The notes below the pieces were generated by a model. That model was not told the origin of the DNA and ran no database searches. It saw only the letters and a list, made by a program, of their open reading frames with translations. A stretch of 64,000 nt of DNA, from positions 62,001-126,000 of the forward strand of contig JAEXCH010000004.1 of the NCBI GenBank assembly GCA_023402275.1, given 5' to 3'. Within the stretch, counting starts at the first letter, position 1, and each line of letters opens with the position of its first letter. Shown piece by piece: positions 1 to 7,639 of the stretch. The translations under genes were made by a program, and so were the position numbers. Source of the stretch: Methanobacteriota archaeon (GTDB lineage: Archaea; Thermoplasmatota; Thermoplasmata; Methanomassiliicoccales; Methanomethylophilaceae).

Positions 1-355
1 TGACATATCCTGATACGTTAAGGATCATTCCCTTTCCTTCCAGCGTATCTGTCCACTTTGCATACAGTGTCAGGTCCCCGCTCATCCCTGGACCGATCTT
101 ATCGCATGACATCGTCAACTCCTCATCCAAATACCATGAATAGAAGTACATGTCATCTTTGTTTGCGTCATACAACGATATCTCGCTTCCGCTTGAATAT
201 GTGGTCGGATTCTGATCGGAGTTCATGCCTCCGTCCAGAACATATGTTATGTTGTATTCCTTGCCGTCGTCCGCGATCAAAACAACAGCTCCCGCACAGC
301 AAACTGCAACTACGGCTATTGCTGCGATGATCATCATGTTCTTAGACATTCTCAT
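1..355 (-). CDS. Exported InlB-type repeat protein, C-terminus cut by window edge
   Basis: This gene reads leftward and leaves the window, so only the first 118 residues are visible. The ATG at 355 is followed by a short charged stretch and a hydrophobic segment (about residues 8-27, MMIIAAIAVVAVCCAGAVV), which is an export signal or N-terminal anchor. Residues 34-103 then resemble the Listeria-Bacteroides (InlB B) repeat: ITYVLDGG, a Tyr/Ser-rich middle, YFYSWYLDEELT and ending LTLYAKW. Such repeats occur in surface proteins of host-associated bacteria and of gut Methanomassiliicoccales, where adhesion is suspected. Function here is inference. A second ATG two codons downstream could also be the start. 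The gene has no coding partner on its 5' side for 270 bases. Confidence 0.75.
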   Translation of the reverse strand, partial: MRMSKNMMIIAAIAVVAVCCAGAVVLIADDGKEYNITYVLDGGMNSDQNPTTYSSGSEISLYDANKDDMYFYSWYLDEELTMSCDKIGPGMSGDLTLYAKWTDTLEGKGMILNVSGYV

Positions 356-629
356 ACCGCCTCATTGTTACCCTGAAATCGGATCTTCGTCCTTTGATCC
401 GATGATGTCCCTGTCCGTAATTTACGGGCAAATGGACCGCATTCATAGTGTGTCTCTCGGATCCCATAGCTGTCGCTGAATTCTCCGACAGGATGGCCGG
501 CGAAGCAATGGGACATTTTATCACATTCATTATCATTCAATTACATCCTTACAATCGCCTGATGCGATGGTTTGGAATATATCGATGTTAGTTGTTAAGA
601 TATTCAAAACGCAGCATCAGGACTTTCGT

Positions 630-1484
630 TCATAGACCTAGGTCTATCTCTCCAAAAACAGACACCGTGATAGTGGCTGATCCTGCGTTGCACATGGATG
701 CTTCTCCATGTAAGAAGATCGGCTGTGCCGTATCGCACGCCTGGAAAAATGTTTCATCCGTATCCGATCCGTCATCTTCTATCTCAGTTGCTAAGAATGA
801 ACACACTGATGTTTCCGTGGATCCAAATATTTCCTCAGACTGTTTTCTGTTGACATCAAAGGATCTGACATCAATGAACGAAAGCGTACCGGATGCCAAT
901 ATTATGAGCAGTTTCGATTGCATGAGTTTCTGTTGTTCATAGGCTGCAGTGAGTTCACCCACGGCAACTTTTGATCGTTCATCATTGCTATCTCTCAGAA
1001 AATCCATCATGTTCTTCAGAAACTCAAGATCGATCATTTGATCCGGATCTTTAATTGGCTTCATCATCGCGGGGAATGTCATCCCTTCTGTTCCGATATT
1101 GTTCATATCATATCTTGGTTCCGTGGAGCCCTCATCGAACGGCAACACTTCTCCATCAGGAACGGGGTGTGCTCCCATCCTCTCCATCATCTCCTGGACA
1201 AGATCTGTTTTGAACATATCCTCGGTATTTGGTGAATGATCATCGATGAACACAATGAATCCTTTCGATTCATAATATTTCTTCTTTGCAGACAATCCCT
1301 CAAATAACAATACCAACTCGCCTATGGACGGTTCATCGTCCAGTTCGCCGGTCCCCATGACGATTATGTTGCCGTGAGGTCTGTCGGGACTGCCTGAAAG
1401 GCCTTCGGCTGCGAATGAGACGCATGTCGCGGACAGAATGACTGCGACGATTATCGTCATGATCCTCATATTGCCAAGGGCCAT
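630..1484 (-). CDS. Exported protein of unknown function, 284 aa
   Basis: I do not recognise this family. The N-terminus has a clear signal peptide: MALGNMRIM followed by the hydrophobic run TIIVAVILSATCVSFAAEG, with cleavage plausible after residue 26. The rest has no further membrane segment and is acidic, with an early strand-like stretch NIIVMGTGELDDEP, a long helical middle section and five cysteines in the last third, which could form disulphides outside the cell. The ATG at 1484 lies about 25 bases downstream of an A/T-rich box at 1501-1513, so the transcript may be leaderless. The neighbour on the left is also an exported protein; the two may be co-regulated surface genes, but this is only inferred from position. 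Confidence 0.7.
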   Translation of the reverse strand: MALGNMRIMTIIVAVILSATCVSFAAEGLSGSPDRPHGNIIVMGTGELDDEPSIGELVLLFEGLSAKKKYYESKGFIVFIDDHSPNTEDMFKTDLVQEMMERMGAHPVPDGEVLPFDEGSTEPRYDMNNIGTEGMTFPAMMKPIKDPDQMIDLEFLKNMMDFLRDSNDERSKVAVGELTAAYEQQKLMQSKLLIILASGTLSFIDVRSFDVNRKQSEEIFGSTETSVCSFLATEIEDDGSDTDETFFQACDTAQPIFLHGEASMCNAGSATITVSVFGEIDLGL

Positions 1485-1500
1485 GACATAAGAATCACAT

Positions 1501-1513
1501 AATAAATATAAAA
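1501..1513 (-). promoter_or_regulatory. TATA box of the exported 284-aa protein
   Basis: On the minus strand this reads TTTTATATTTATT, a good archaeal TATA element, centred about 23 bases upstream of the ATG at 1484. The distance predicts transcription starting at or next to the start codon. Confidence 0.5.
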
Positions 1514-1569
1514 CAATAGTCTAAAATCCGATTTTTAGAGTAGTTCATCACATTGAAGGGAATGAGGAG

Positions 1570-1642
1570 TGGGCCCAGCCGGAATTGAACCGGCGATCTG
1601 CGCCTTGTAAGGGCGCCGTCATAACCCCTAGACCATGAGCCC
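1570..1642 (-). tRNA. tRNA-Val (anticodon UAC)
   Basis: On the minus strand the sequence folds as a standard cloverleaf. The acceptor stem is GGGCTCA pairing with TGGGCCC (one G-U pair), the D stem GTC/GAC, the anticodon stem GCGCC/GGCGC around the loop CTTACAA, and the T stem GCCGG/CCGGC around TTCAATT, with discriminator A. The anticodon is UAC, reading valine codons. CCA is not encoded and no intron is seen. An A/T-rich promoter lies upstream at about 1664-1678. Confidence 0.95.
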
Positions 1643-1732
1643 GCAATAGTCCTGATTAATGAATTAGTATTAAAAATATCTCCGAACGGACATTGGAAAA
1701 TCTATAATAATGGCATCATTATGTACGAATGA

Positions 1733-1804
1733 GCGATCGTAGTCCAGTGGTTAGGACGGAAGCTTCCCAAGCTTCTAACCCGGGTTCGAATCCCGGCGAT
1801 CGCA
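1733..1804 (+). tRNA. tRNA-Gly (anticodon CCC)
   Basis: The acceptor stem is GCGATCG pairing with CGATCGC, the D arm GTCCAGTGGTTAGGAC, the anticodon stem GAAGC/GCTTC around TTCCCAA, and the T stem CCGGG/CCCGG around TTCGAAT, with discriminator A. Anticodon CCC reads the glycine codon GGG. CCA is not encoded and there is no intron. It is divergent from the tRNA-Val gene, and the 90-base gap between them holds A/T-rich promoter elements for both. Confidence 0.95.
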
Positions 1805-1852
1805 CCTTTAGCTCCGATTATAAGAGAACATCGTACAATTTTTTGTGATCAC

Positions 1853-2635
1853 ATGAATAATACTGCATTGATAACCGGCGCTTCCGGCGGGATCGGTCAT
1901 GAACTCTCCAGAATATTCGCCGAGAACGGATACGATCTTGTCTTGGTTGCAAGGAATGCAGAGGAACTCGATTCGATCAAAGAGGAGTTGGAAGGCACCT
2001 ATGGGATCAAAGCCCATGTTATCATCAAGGACCTTTCAGAAAAGGATGCTGCACTGTCAGTGTATGAAGAGATCATGGGAAGGGAACACGAAATAAGGAT
2101 ACTGGTGAATAATGCGGGCTTTGGTGATTATTCCCCTTATTATGAAAGTAACTGGAATAAACAGTATGAGATGATCCAGGTCAATATAGTGTCCCTTATG
2201 CAATTGACAAGGCTTTTCCTACCCCATATGATAGAGAATGGCGAAGGAAGGATACTCAACATCGCATCGATAGCGGCTTTCGAACCCGGACCGTATATGT
2301 CGGCATATTATGCATCGAAGGCTTTTGTCCTCTCCTTCTCCGAGGCTCTCTCGGCTGAGCTTAAAGGTACCGGAGTGACCGTTACTGCATCATGCCCAGG
2401 CCCAACCCGCACAGGATTCGATTCTGCTGCAGGAGAAGGAGCCGTGAAGATGTTCAGTTCGATCAAGACCTCGTCTCCTGAGGATGTCGCTCGATTCTCA
2501 TACAGATCTTTGATGAAGGGTAAAGTCGTCGCAGTACCAGGCCTCACAAATAAATTCCTGGTCTCCATACAAAGGATACTTCCTCGAAGTACGGTAAGGT
2601 CATTCGTATCCAGAATCCAAAGGGAAAAGGACTGA
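1853..2635 (+). CDS. Short-chain dehydrogenase/reductase
   Basis: This is a classical SDR of 260 residues with a Rossmann fold. The nucleotide-binding glycine motif TGASGGIG is at residues 8-15, NNAG follows strand 4 at about residue 86, and the catalytic Ser (SIAA), Tyr and Lys form the YYASK motif near residues 149-153. The length is normal for the family. It resembles the DltE/YqjQ-like subgroup of general oxidoreductases, so the substrate cannot be named. The start at 1853 is preceded by GTGATCAC, matching the extended Shine-Dalgarno used elsewhere here. It starts 48 bases after the tRNA-Gly gene and may have its own promoter. The next gene, rtcA, starts 87 bases downstream behind its own A/T-rich region, so the two are probably separate units. 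Confidence 0.85.
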   Translation: MNNTALITGASGGIGHELSRIFAENGYDLVLVARNAEELDSIKEELEGTYGIKAHVIIKDLSEKDAALSVYEEIMGREHEIRILVNNAGFGDYSPYYESNWNKQYEMIQVNIVSLMQLTRLFLPHMIENGEGRILNIASIAAFEPGPYMSAYYASKAFVLSFSEALSAELKGTGVTVTASCPGPTRTGFDSAAGEGAVKMFSSIKTSSPEDVARFSYRSLMKGKVVAVPGLTNKFLVSIQRILPRSTVRSFVSRIQREKD

Positions 2636-2722
2636 TGAGACTATCCGTCATCTTCCCCTTCACCGCTGACAATATTTTATTATAAGGTATATATCCCATC
2701 CTTACGATATAGGTGTGATAAC

Positions 2723-3754
2723 ATGTTGGAGATAGACAGTTCAAGAGGGGAGGGTGGGGGTCAGATGGTCCGCACATCCGTTGCGCTGTCTGCAATAACA
2801 GGTATGCCTACCCGTCTAACGAGGATAAGGGAGAACAGACCTACCAACGGTCTCTCCAAACAACATAACACGGCCATCAATGCCGTGGCCATGATGACCG
2901 GCTCTATTGTTGAAGGCAACACAGTTGGTTCCAGCGAACTCATATTCGCTCCCGGTAACGAGGAACATCCGTTCCTTAAACTCGATATAGGATCCGCAGG
3001 CAGCATAAGTCTGGTCCTGCAGGCCGTCCTTCTTGCGGCAAGGAAGAACAAAGAGAAGCTGACCATAGATATAACCGGCGGGACCAACGTAATGTGGGCT
3101 CCTCCGCTGGATTCCTATGAGCTTGTACTTTTCCCGCTTATGAAAAGGATGGGAATAGATGCCGAATTGAATATCATCGAAAGAGGATTCTATCCCATAG
3201 GCGGAGGACACGTCGTTGTCAACATGGATCCTATCGGAGATATAAAACCACTTGAATTGACCACACTGGGTAAATTGAAGAACATCAAGATAAGATGTTT
3301 CATACAACATCTTTCCGAGCGCATAGCCAAGGATATGGTCGAAGCTTGCACCAACACCCTTGGAGACGGCTATGAACTGGAAGTGGAGATTCAGAACAGT
3401 ATGGGCAACTCCCGCGGTGCAGGTCTTGTACTGGTGGCGAATTATGAGAACGGTAAGCTCTCAAGCAATGTGCTGACCTCCAGAGGCCATTCCGCAGAGC
3501 AATCCGGCATAGATGCGGCAAATGATCTTTTGCAGGAGATGAACACAGGTGCGACCATTGATGTGCACACTGCGGATCAGTTGCTCCCGTATATGGCAAT
3601 GGCAAAGGGAAAGAGCAGTTTCGTTGTCTCACGGATAAGCAAGCATCTTCTGAGTCAGATGGATACATTGGAATCCTTCCTTGACGTAAGGTTCGGGGTT
3701 GAGAGGAAGAACGACGGCTATCATTTCTCAGTATCATCGGAGGGGTATCCCTGA
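2723..3754 (+). CDS. rtcA: RNA 3'-terminal-phosphate cyclase
   Basis: RtcA converts an RNA 3'-phosphate to a 2',3'-cyclic phosphate using ATP, passing through an enzyme-AMP intermediate. The protein of 343 residues has the usual length. The N-terminal signature EIDSSRGEGGGQMVRTS and the C-terminal signature HTADQLLPYMA are both present; the latter holds the histidine that is adenylylated in the Escherichia coli enzyme. The central GSAGSISLVLQ segment is also typical. The ATG at 2723 follows an A/T-rich promoter region around 2670-2690. The stop codon overlaps the probable start of the next gene, a pyrimidine reductase, suggesting cotranscription. Archaeal RtcA is thought to act in RNA processing or repair. 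Confidence 0.93.
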   Translation: MLEIDSSRGEGGGQMVRTSVALSAITGMPTRLTRIRENRPTNGLSKQHNTAINAVAMMTGSIVEGNTVGSSELIFAPGNEEHPFLKLDIGSAGSISLVLQAVLLAARKNKEKLTIDITGGTNVMWAPPLDSYELVLFPLMKRMGIDAELNIIERGFYPIGGGHVVVNMDPIGDIKPLELTTLGKLKNIKIRCFIQHLSERIAKDMVEACTNTLGDGYELEVEIQNSMGNSRGAGLVLVANYENGKLSSNVLTSRGHSAEQSGIDAANDLLQEMNTGATIDVHTADQLLPYMAMAKGKSSFVVSRISKHLLSQMDTLESFLDVRFGVERKNDGYHFSVSSEGYP

Positions 3755-4380
3755 GACCTTTCATACATGTCAATTGTGCGATGTCAGCAGACGGCAAGAT
3801 AGCCGGGGTTGAGAGGAAACAGATCAGGATATCATCGGATGAGGACAAGAACAGAGTGAAGAACCTTCGAAAGAAATATGATTCCATCCTTGTTGGTGTC
3901 GGTACCATCGTATCGGATGATCCCCATCTTACAGTGAAGGAACTGGATTATGACACAAACCCCATACGGATAGTCCTGGACCCTCACGGCAGGACCCCTG
4001 ACGATTCCCTTGTCCTTGATGACAGGGCGCCTACGGTCATAGTCACGGAGAAGGACTGCAACAGAGAGTGGGATTGCGAGGAGACCGTACGTGTCGATGC
4101 TCCTATGGACCTAAACACAGTGCTCAACATACTGGCGGAGGATATCGGCATCGAGAGCATATTGGTCGAGGGCGGAGGGGAGACCATAGCAACATTCTTC
4201 AAAGAAGGGCTGGTCGATAGATACACCGTGTTCATAGGAGGAAAGATCATCGGTGGGAGAACAGCCCCCACCCCTGTCGACGGTGACGGATGGGTCTCCG
4301 AAGGTGGCATCGATCTCATACTAAAGGATACAGAGGTCTTGGGTAACGGTGTTCTTCTGACATTCGAGCCTGAAAGATGA
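3751..4380 (+). CDS. 2,5-diamino-6-ribosylaminopyrimidinone phosphate reductase (RibD C-terminal type)
   Basis: This enzyme reduces the ribosyl group of the GTP-derived pyrimidine to a ribityl group in archaeal riboflavin and F420 synthesis. The protein has the RibD_C reductase fold: VNCAMSADGKIAG at the N-terminus, ILVGVGTIVSDDP near residue 50, and ILVEGGGETIATFF near residue 140. The first ATG (3781) would cut off the first beta strand, PFIHVNCA, which homologues have. The frame extends back without a stop to a CTG at 3751, which overlaps the rtcA stop as CTGA. It lies five bases after a strong ribosome-binding site, GGAGGGG (3739-3745). I therefore propose CTG as the start; this is unusual and not proven. 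It is followed by mtnA. Confidence 0.85.
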   Translation: MRPFIHVNCAMSADGKIAGVERKQIRISSDEDKNRVKNLRKKYDSILVGVGTIVSDDPHLTVKELDYDTNPIRIVLDPHGRTPDDSLVLDDRAPTVIVTEKDCNREWDCEETVRVDAPMDLNTVLNILAEDIGIESILVEGGGETIATFFKEGLVDRYTVFIGGKIIGGRTAPTPVDGDGWVSEGGIDLILKDTEVLGNGVLLTFEPER

Positions 4381-4418
4381 GGATATCACGATCAAATAAT
4401 TGTAAGAGGTGTGGAGAA

Positions 4419-5423
4419 TTGAAGGTCAGAACAGAGACAGGCACCAAGGACCTGAGGGCAGTATGGTTCGAGAACGACAGAGTGATGATGATAGACCAAA
4501 GGGAGCTTCCCCACAAAGTGGTCATCGTCGGTTTTGATGATTACAAGGATGTTGCCGAATCGATACGGAACATGACGACAAGAGGCGCCCCATCGATAGG
4601 TGCCACCGCAGCATATGCAATGTGCTTGGCCGTCCTTTCGAATGAGGACCTTGATTCTGCCTCCGAACATATCAAGGCTGCCAGACCCACGGCTAACGAC
4701 CTATTCTACGCCGTTGATCATATGTACTCACTCCTGAAAGAGGGTATGGACCCTATCAAGGCGGCAGATGATTATGCTGATATGATGGTTGAGAAATGCA
4801 CCCTGATAGGGGAGTTCGGCTCTCCTCTGATAAAGGACGGTATGAAGGTCATGACCCATTGCAATGCAGGTGCACTTGCGACAGTTGATGTTGGCACCGC
4901 ACTTGCACCGATGAGGGACGCACACAATAAAGGAAAAAGATTCTTCGTATACGCTTCTGAGACAAGACCCAGACTTCAGGGTATGCAGCTAACTGCATGG
5001 GAGCTCAATCAGGAAGGGATAGATCATGCGATAATACCTGACGGAGCTTCCGCATACTACATGGAGCAGGGAGTGGACCTGATAATAACTGGTGCCGACA
5101 GAATAACGGCGAACGGGGATTTCGCCAATAAGATAGGGACGTTCGACAAGGCTATCGCAGCAAAACATTTCGGTATTCCGTTCTATGTTGCCGCTCCGAT
5201 ATCGACATTCGATTTCAATACCGCAACGGGAAAGGACATAGTCATAGAGCAGAGATCAGAGAAAGAGGTCACTGAGGTCTATGGCATGAGGATAGCTCCT
5301 GAGGGGTCCCCTGCTCTGAACCCCGCATTCGATGTCACACCTGCAGAACTTGTGACCGGATTCATCACCGAGAAAGGGATACTTGGACCCAATGAGATAA
5401 ACAAGGTGATCGATAATGAATGA
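4419..5423 (+). CDS. mtnA: Methylthioribose-1-phosphate isomerase
   Basis: MtnA opens the ring of 5-methylthioribose (or 5-deoxyribose) 1-phosphate to the ribulose form in salvage of methylthioadenosine or 5'-deoxyadenosine. It belongs to the aIF2B-like isomerase family. Visible features are MTTRGAPSIGATAAYAM, the catalytic Cys in HCNAGALATVDVG and the catalytic Asp in ITGADRITANGDFANKIGT. I prefer a TTG start at 4419 because GAGGTG lies seven bases upstream and the product then begins MKVRTETGTKDLRAVW like homologues. An ATG at 4377, overlapping the preceding stop as ATGA, would add 14 residues. A second isomerase of this superfamily, at 45289-46227, has the ribose-1,5-bisphosphate type of motifs, so the two are distinguishable. 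Confidence 0.9.
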   Translation: MKVRTETGTKDLRAVWFENDRVMMIDQRELPHKVVIVGFDDYKDVAESIRNMTTRGAPSIGATAAYAMCLAVLSNEDLDSASEHIKAARPTANDLFYAVDHMYSLLKEGMDPIKAADDYADMMVEKCTLIGEFGSPLIKDGMKVMTHCNAGALATVDVGTALAPMRDAHNKGKRFFVYASETRPRLQGMQLTAWELNQEGIDHAIIPDGASAYYMEQGVDLIITGADRITANGDFANKIGTFDKAIAAKHFGIPFYVAAPISTFDFNTATGKDIVIEQRSEKEVTEVYGMRIAPEGSPALNPAFDVTPAELVTGFITEKGILGPNEINKVIDNE

Positions 5424-6021
5424 ACAATACGGCCGCAGGAAACTGGCTGAGACATGTAAGATGCTGTATGACAGGGAACTTACAGTATCTGCAGGAGGTA
5501 ACATGAGTCTCCGCCTGAATAAGAATGAGTTCCTGATAACTCCCAGCGGCAGGAACAAAGGATCGCTTGAACCTCAGGACATGGTCCTGATGGACATGAA
5601 GGGGAATGTACTCTCTGACGGCAGACCGTCCATGGAGAAGGGATTCCACATAGCCTTATACGATTCCGGTGATGATGTGAACGCTGTGATACATTGTCAT
5701 CCTTTGTACTGCACGGCACTTGCCGTCAGAGGAGAGAACATAAGGAGCAGGTTGACCCCGGAGGGGATAATCCTTCTTGGGGATGTGCCGATGATAGGAT
5801 ACCACACCCCGGGTTCCAAGGAACTTGTCAAAGCAGTGAAGGAACACTCCGGATCAAAAGCTATGCTGATGGAAAGGCACGGTGCGATAACCAAAGGACG
5901 AACACTCGAGGAAGCCTTCAACAGGATGGAGGAGTTGGAATTCCAGGCCAAGCTTCAGTTGCTTGTGGGTGATTCCGAAGAGCTCCCGAAGAAAGAGATA
6001 AAGAAACTGCAGGGGCTTTGA
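5416..6021 (+). CDS. Class II aldolase (fuculose-phosphate aldolase type)
   Basis: This zinc-dependent class II aldolase/adducin protein of 201 residues has the metal ligands HCHP (about residues 93-96) and MERHGAI (His near residue 154). The phosphate-binding loops SAGGNMSLR and ITPSGRNKG lie near the N-terminus. It overlaps the 3' end of mtnA by eight bases, so translation is coupled. By family knowledge it could cleave 5-(methylthio)ribulose or 5-deoxyribulose 1-phosphate to dihydroxyacetone phosphate plus an aldehyde (the DHAP shunt). It could also make lactaldehyde from fuculose 1-phosphate, a step proposed for F420 synthesis. The pairing with mtnA favours the first role, but the sequence does not settle the substrate. 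Confidence 0.85.
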   Translation: MNEQYGRRKLAETCKMLYDRELTVSAGGNMSLRLNKNEFLITPSGRNKGSLEPQDMVLMDMKGNVLSDGRPSMEKGFHIALYDSGDDVNAVIHCHPLYCTALAVRGENIRSRLTPEGIILLGDVPMIGYHTPGSKELVKAVKEHSGSKAMLMERHGAITKGRTLEEAFNRMEELEFQAKLQLLVGDSEELPKKEIKKLQGL

Positions 6022-6025
6022 TAAC

Positions 6026-7111
6026 ATGTCAGTATTGGTGACAAAATGGTTCGGGATATTCCTTGTTGATGAGAGGAATGGGAAGATCGTAGACAAGACA
6101 CTTATGCCCAAGGATCCCGACCAGATCGCGGAGAAACTTGCCCTGATGCAGAGAGGTTCCATCCTTCCTGAGGAAAGGGACATGGTTGAGAGGCATGTTA
6201 AGATGTATGTCTCCAACGAAAGACAGTCAGAGCTGGGAAAAACCATTTTCTATGATTCATCGTTCATACTACCTGAGAACTTCGGCTTCGATGAGGATAC
6301 AATGCACCAGGCAATGCTTGGGCTGGGAAGGCTTAGGACCTCCGATCCAATACCACGAGATAGAAGCCTTGTGCATGCCATAAGGGCCTTGGACGATCTG
6401 ATAGAGACGGCCAATCTCCTGAATGAGAGGCTTCATGAATGGTATGGGATGCATTTTCCGGAACTTTCGGATATTGCGAAGGACGAAAGATATGCAGAAC
6501 TGATAAGGGACATTGGGAACAGGGACGGGATCATAAAGGAGCTTGACCTTGGCATCAGTTCGATAGGCGCGGATATGGATCAGGATGATCTTGTATCCAT
6601 ACAAGGGCTTGCTGAAACTTTGATAAGGATATATGGTGAGAAGAAAGGCATGGAATCCTATATCACAGAGATAGCTTCGGATACTGCGCCCAATATGTGT
6701 GCGTTGGTCGATGCTCCGCTCTCTGCAAGATTGATATCCCTTGCAGGAGGACTCGAAAGACTTTCCACCCTTCCATCATCCACTGTGCAATTGCTGGGGG
6801 CCGAGAAGGCCATGTTCCGTCATCTCAGATCCGGAAAACGCCCGCCCAAACACGGAGTGCTCTACCAACACCCTGATGTTCACAGATCCCCATATTGGCA
6901 GAGAGGGAAGATCGCAAGGACATTGGCCGGTAAAGTATTGATAGCTGCTAAGATCGATGCCTATGATGGGGATTTCAGAGGAGATGCCCTCAGAGGTGAT
7001 TTCGAGGCCAGGGTCAAGGACATACAGGAAAGATATCCAGAACCCCCTAAGAGAACGCCCAAAAAGAATGTGCCCGGACAAAAGAGAAGAAACAACAAAC
7101 CCAGACATTGA
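6026..7111 (+). CDS. C/D box sRNP core protein Nop5
   Basis: Nop5 (Nop56/58) scaffolds the box C/D guide RNA particle that directs 2'-O-methylation of rRNA and tRNA, binding L7Ae-bound RNA and fibrillarin. The protein has 361 residues: an N-terminal fibrillarin-binding domain, a charged coiled-coil region around residues 130-210, and the Nop domain from about residue 225. The Nop signature is clear: APNMCALVDAPLSARLI, then GAEKAMFRHL and KHGVLYQHPDVH. The C-terminus is a basic tail rich in Lys, Arg and Pro, as in other archaeal Nop5 proteins. Fibrillarin, which is the adjacent gene in many archaea, is not next to it here. It starts five bases after the aldolase stop, so it may be cotranscribed with the salvage genes. 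Confidence 0.92.
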   Translation: MSVLVTKWFGIFLVDERNGKIVDKTLMPKDPDQIAEKLALMQRGSILPEERDMVERHVKMYVSNERQSELGKTIFYDSSFILPENFGFDEDTMHQAMLGLGRLRTSDPIPRDRSLVHAIRALDDLIETANLLNERLHEWYGMHFPELSDIAKDERYAELIRDIGNRDGIIKELDLGISSIGADMDQDDLVSIQGLAETLIRIYGEKKGMESYITEIASDTAPNMCALVDAPLSARLISLAGGLERLSTLPSSTVQLLGAEKAMFRHLRSGKRPPKHGVLYQHPDVHRSPYWQRGKIARTLAGKVLIAAKIDAYDGDFRGDALRGDFEARVKDIQERYPEPPKRTPKKNVPGQKRRNNKPRH

Positions 7112-7126
7112 TTTTATCTCCACAAA

Positions 7127-7135
7127 ATATATTTA
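7127..7135 (+). promoter_or_regulatory. TATA box upstream of aIF5A
   Basis: ATATATTTA followed by AGG lies in the gap after nop5. Transcription would start about 25 bases downstream, near 7155-7160, giving a leader of roughly 95 bases before the aIF5A start. That leader contains a 24-codon open frame. Confidence 0.5.
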
Positions 7136-7165
7136 AGGTTGGGAAGGATAAGGAGGATTGATAAA

Positions 7166-7240
7166 ATGCAGTCACTATCCGAAACGACACAGTTCACCCT
7201 AAGATTCAGAAGGGAGCTGGACTACCGGCCGACCGCATAA
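7166..7240 (+). CDS. Possible 24-residue leader peptide before aIF5A
   Basis: An open frame of 24 codons beginning MQSLSETTQF and ending ELDYRPTA lies in the leader of the aIF5A gene. Its ATG is preceded by AAGGAGG (7149-7155) with a spacing of ten bases, one of the strongest ribosome-binding sites in the window. The stop codon is eight bases before the aIF5A start region, and the intervening AGAGGT serves aIF5A. The predicted transcription start lies very close to the Shine-Dalgarno sequence, so translation may depend on exactly where the RNA begins. I recognise no family. It could be a regulatory leader peptide, a small protein, or a chance frame. Confidence 0.35.
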   Translation: MQSLSETTQFTLRFRRELDYRPTA

Positions 7241-7252
7241 AGAGGTAATGTT

Positions 7253-7630
7253 ATGTGGGAAATGAAAGAGATCAGGGAATTGAAAGTGGGAAGGTATGTC
7301 AACATTGACGAGTCCCCCTGCAAGATAATATCGATAAGCACATCAAAACCGGGAAAGCATGGATCGGCAAAGGCTAACATTGAAGCGGCAGACATATTCA
7401 CTGGTGCCAAAAAATCAATAAATGCTCCGGTGAGCACAAAGGTTCAGGTCCCCCAGATAGATAAAAGAAAGGGTCAGATCCTTTCCATACAGGGCGATGA
7501 GGTCCAGATGATGGACCTTGAGACCTTCGAGACCTTCACCATGGCCATCAACGATGACCACGAGGGTGACATCGCGGAAGGCGCAGAGGTCATGTACATC
7601 GTTGCGATGGGAAGGAACAAACTGTTGTAA
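7253..7630 (+). CDS. Translation initiation factor 5A (hypusine-containing)
   Basis: aIF5A binds the ribosome and relieves stalling at difficult peptide bonds. The protein has 125 residues. The hypusination loop is STSKPGKHGSAK, with the modified lysine expected at residue 35 (the K in GKHG). The C-terminal half is the OB-fold domain. The ATG at 7253 sits six bases after GAGGT. Directly downstream is a gene for an agmatinase-family enzyme; agmatinase makes putrescine, the precursor of spermidine, and spermidine donates the hypusine side chain. The pairing is therefore functionally sensible. Deoxyhypusine synthase is not in the window. Confidence 0.95.
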   Translation: MWEMKEIRELKVGRYVNIDESPCKIISISTSKPGKHGSAKANIEAADIFTGAKKSINAPVSTKVQVPQIDKRKGQILSIQGDEVQMMDLETFETFTMAINDDHEGDIAEGAEVMYIVAMGRNKLL

Positions 7631-7639
7631 GGAGATCCA

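Noticed and set aside
632..647. Perfect 16-base palindrome ATAGACCTAGGTCTAT at the end of the exported-protein gene
   Set aside because: Most of it is the last codons of the gene; without a loop it makes a poor hairpin and no T-tract follows, so I do not call a terminator.
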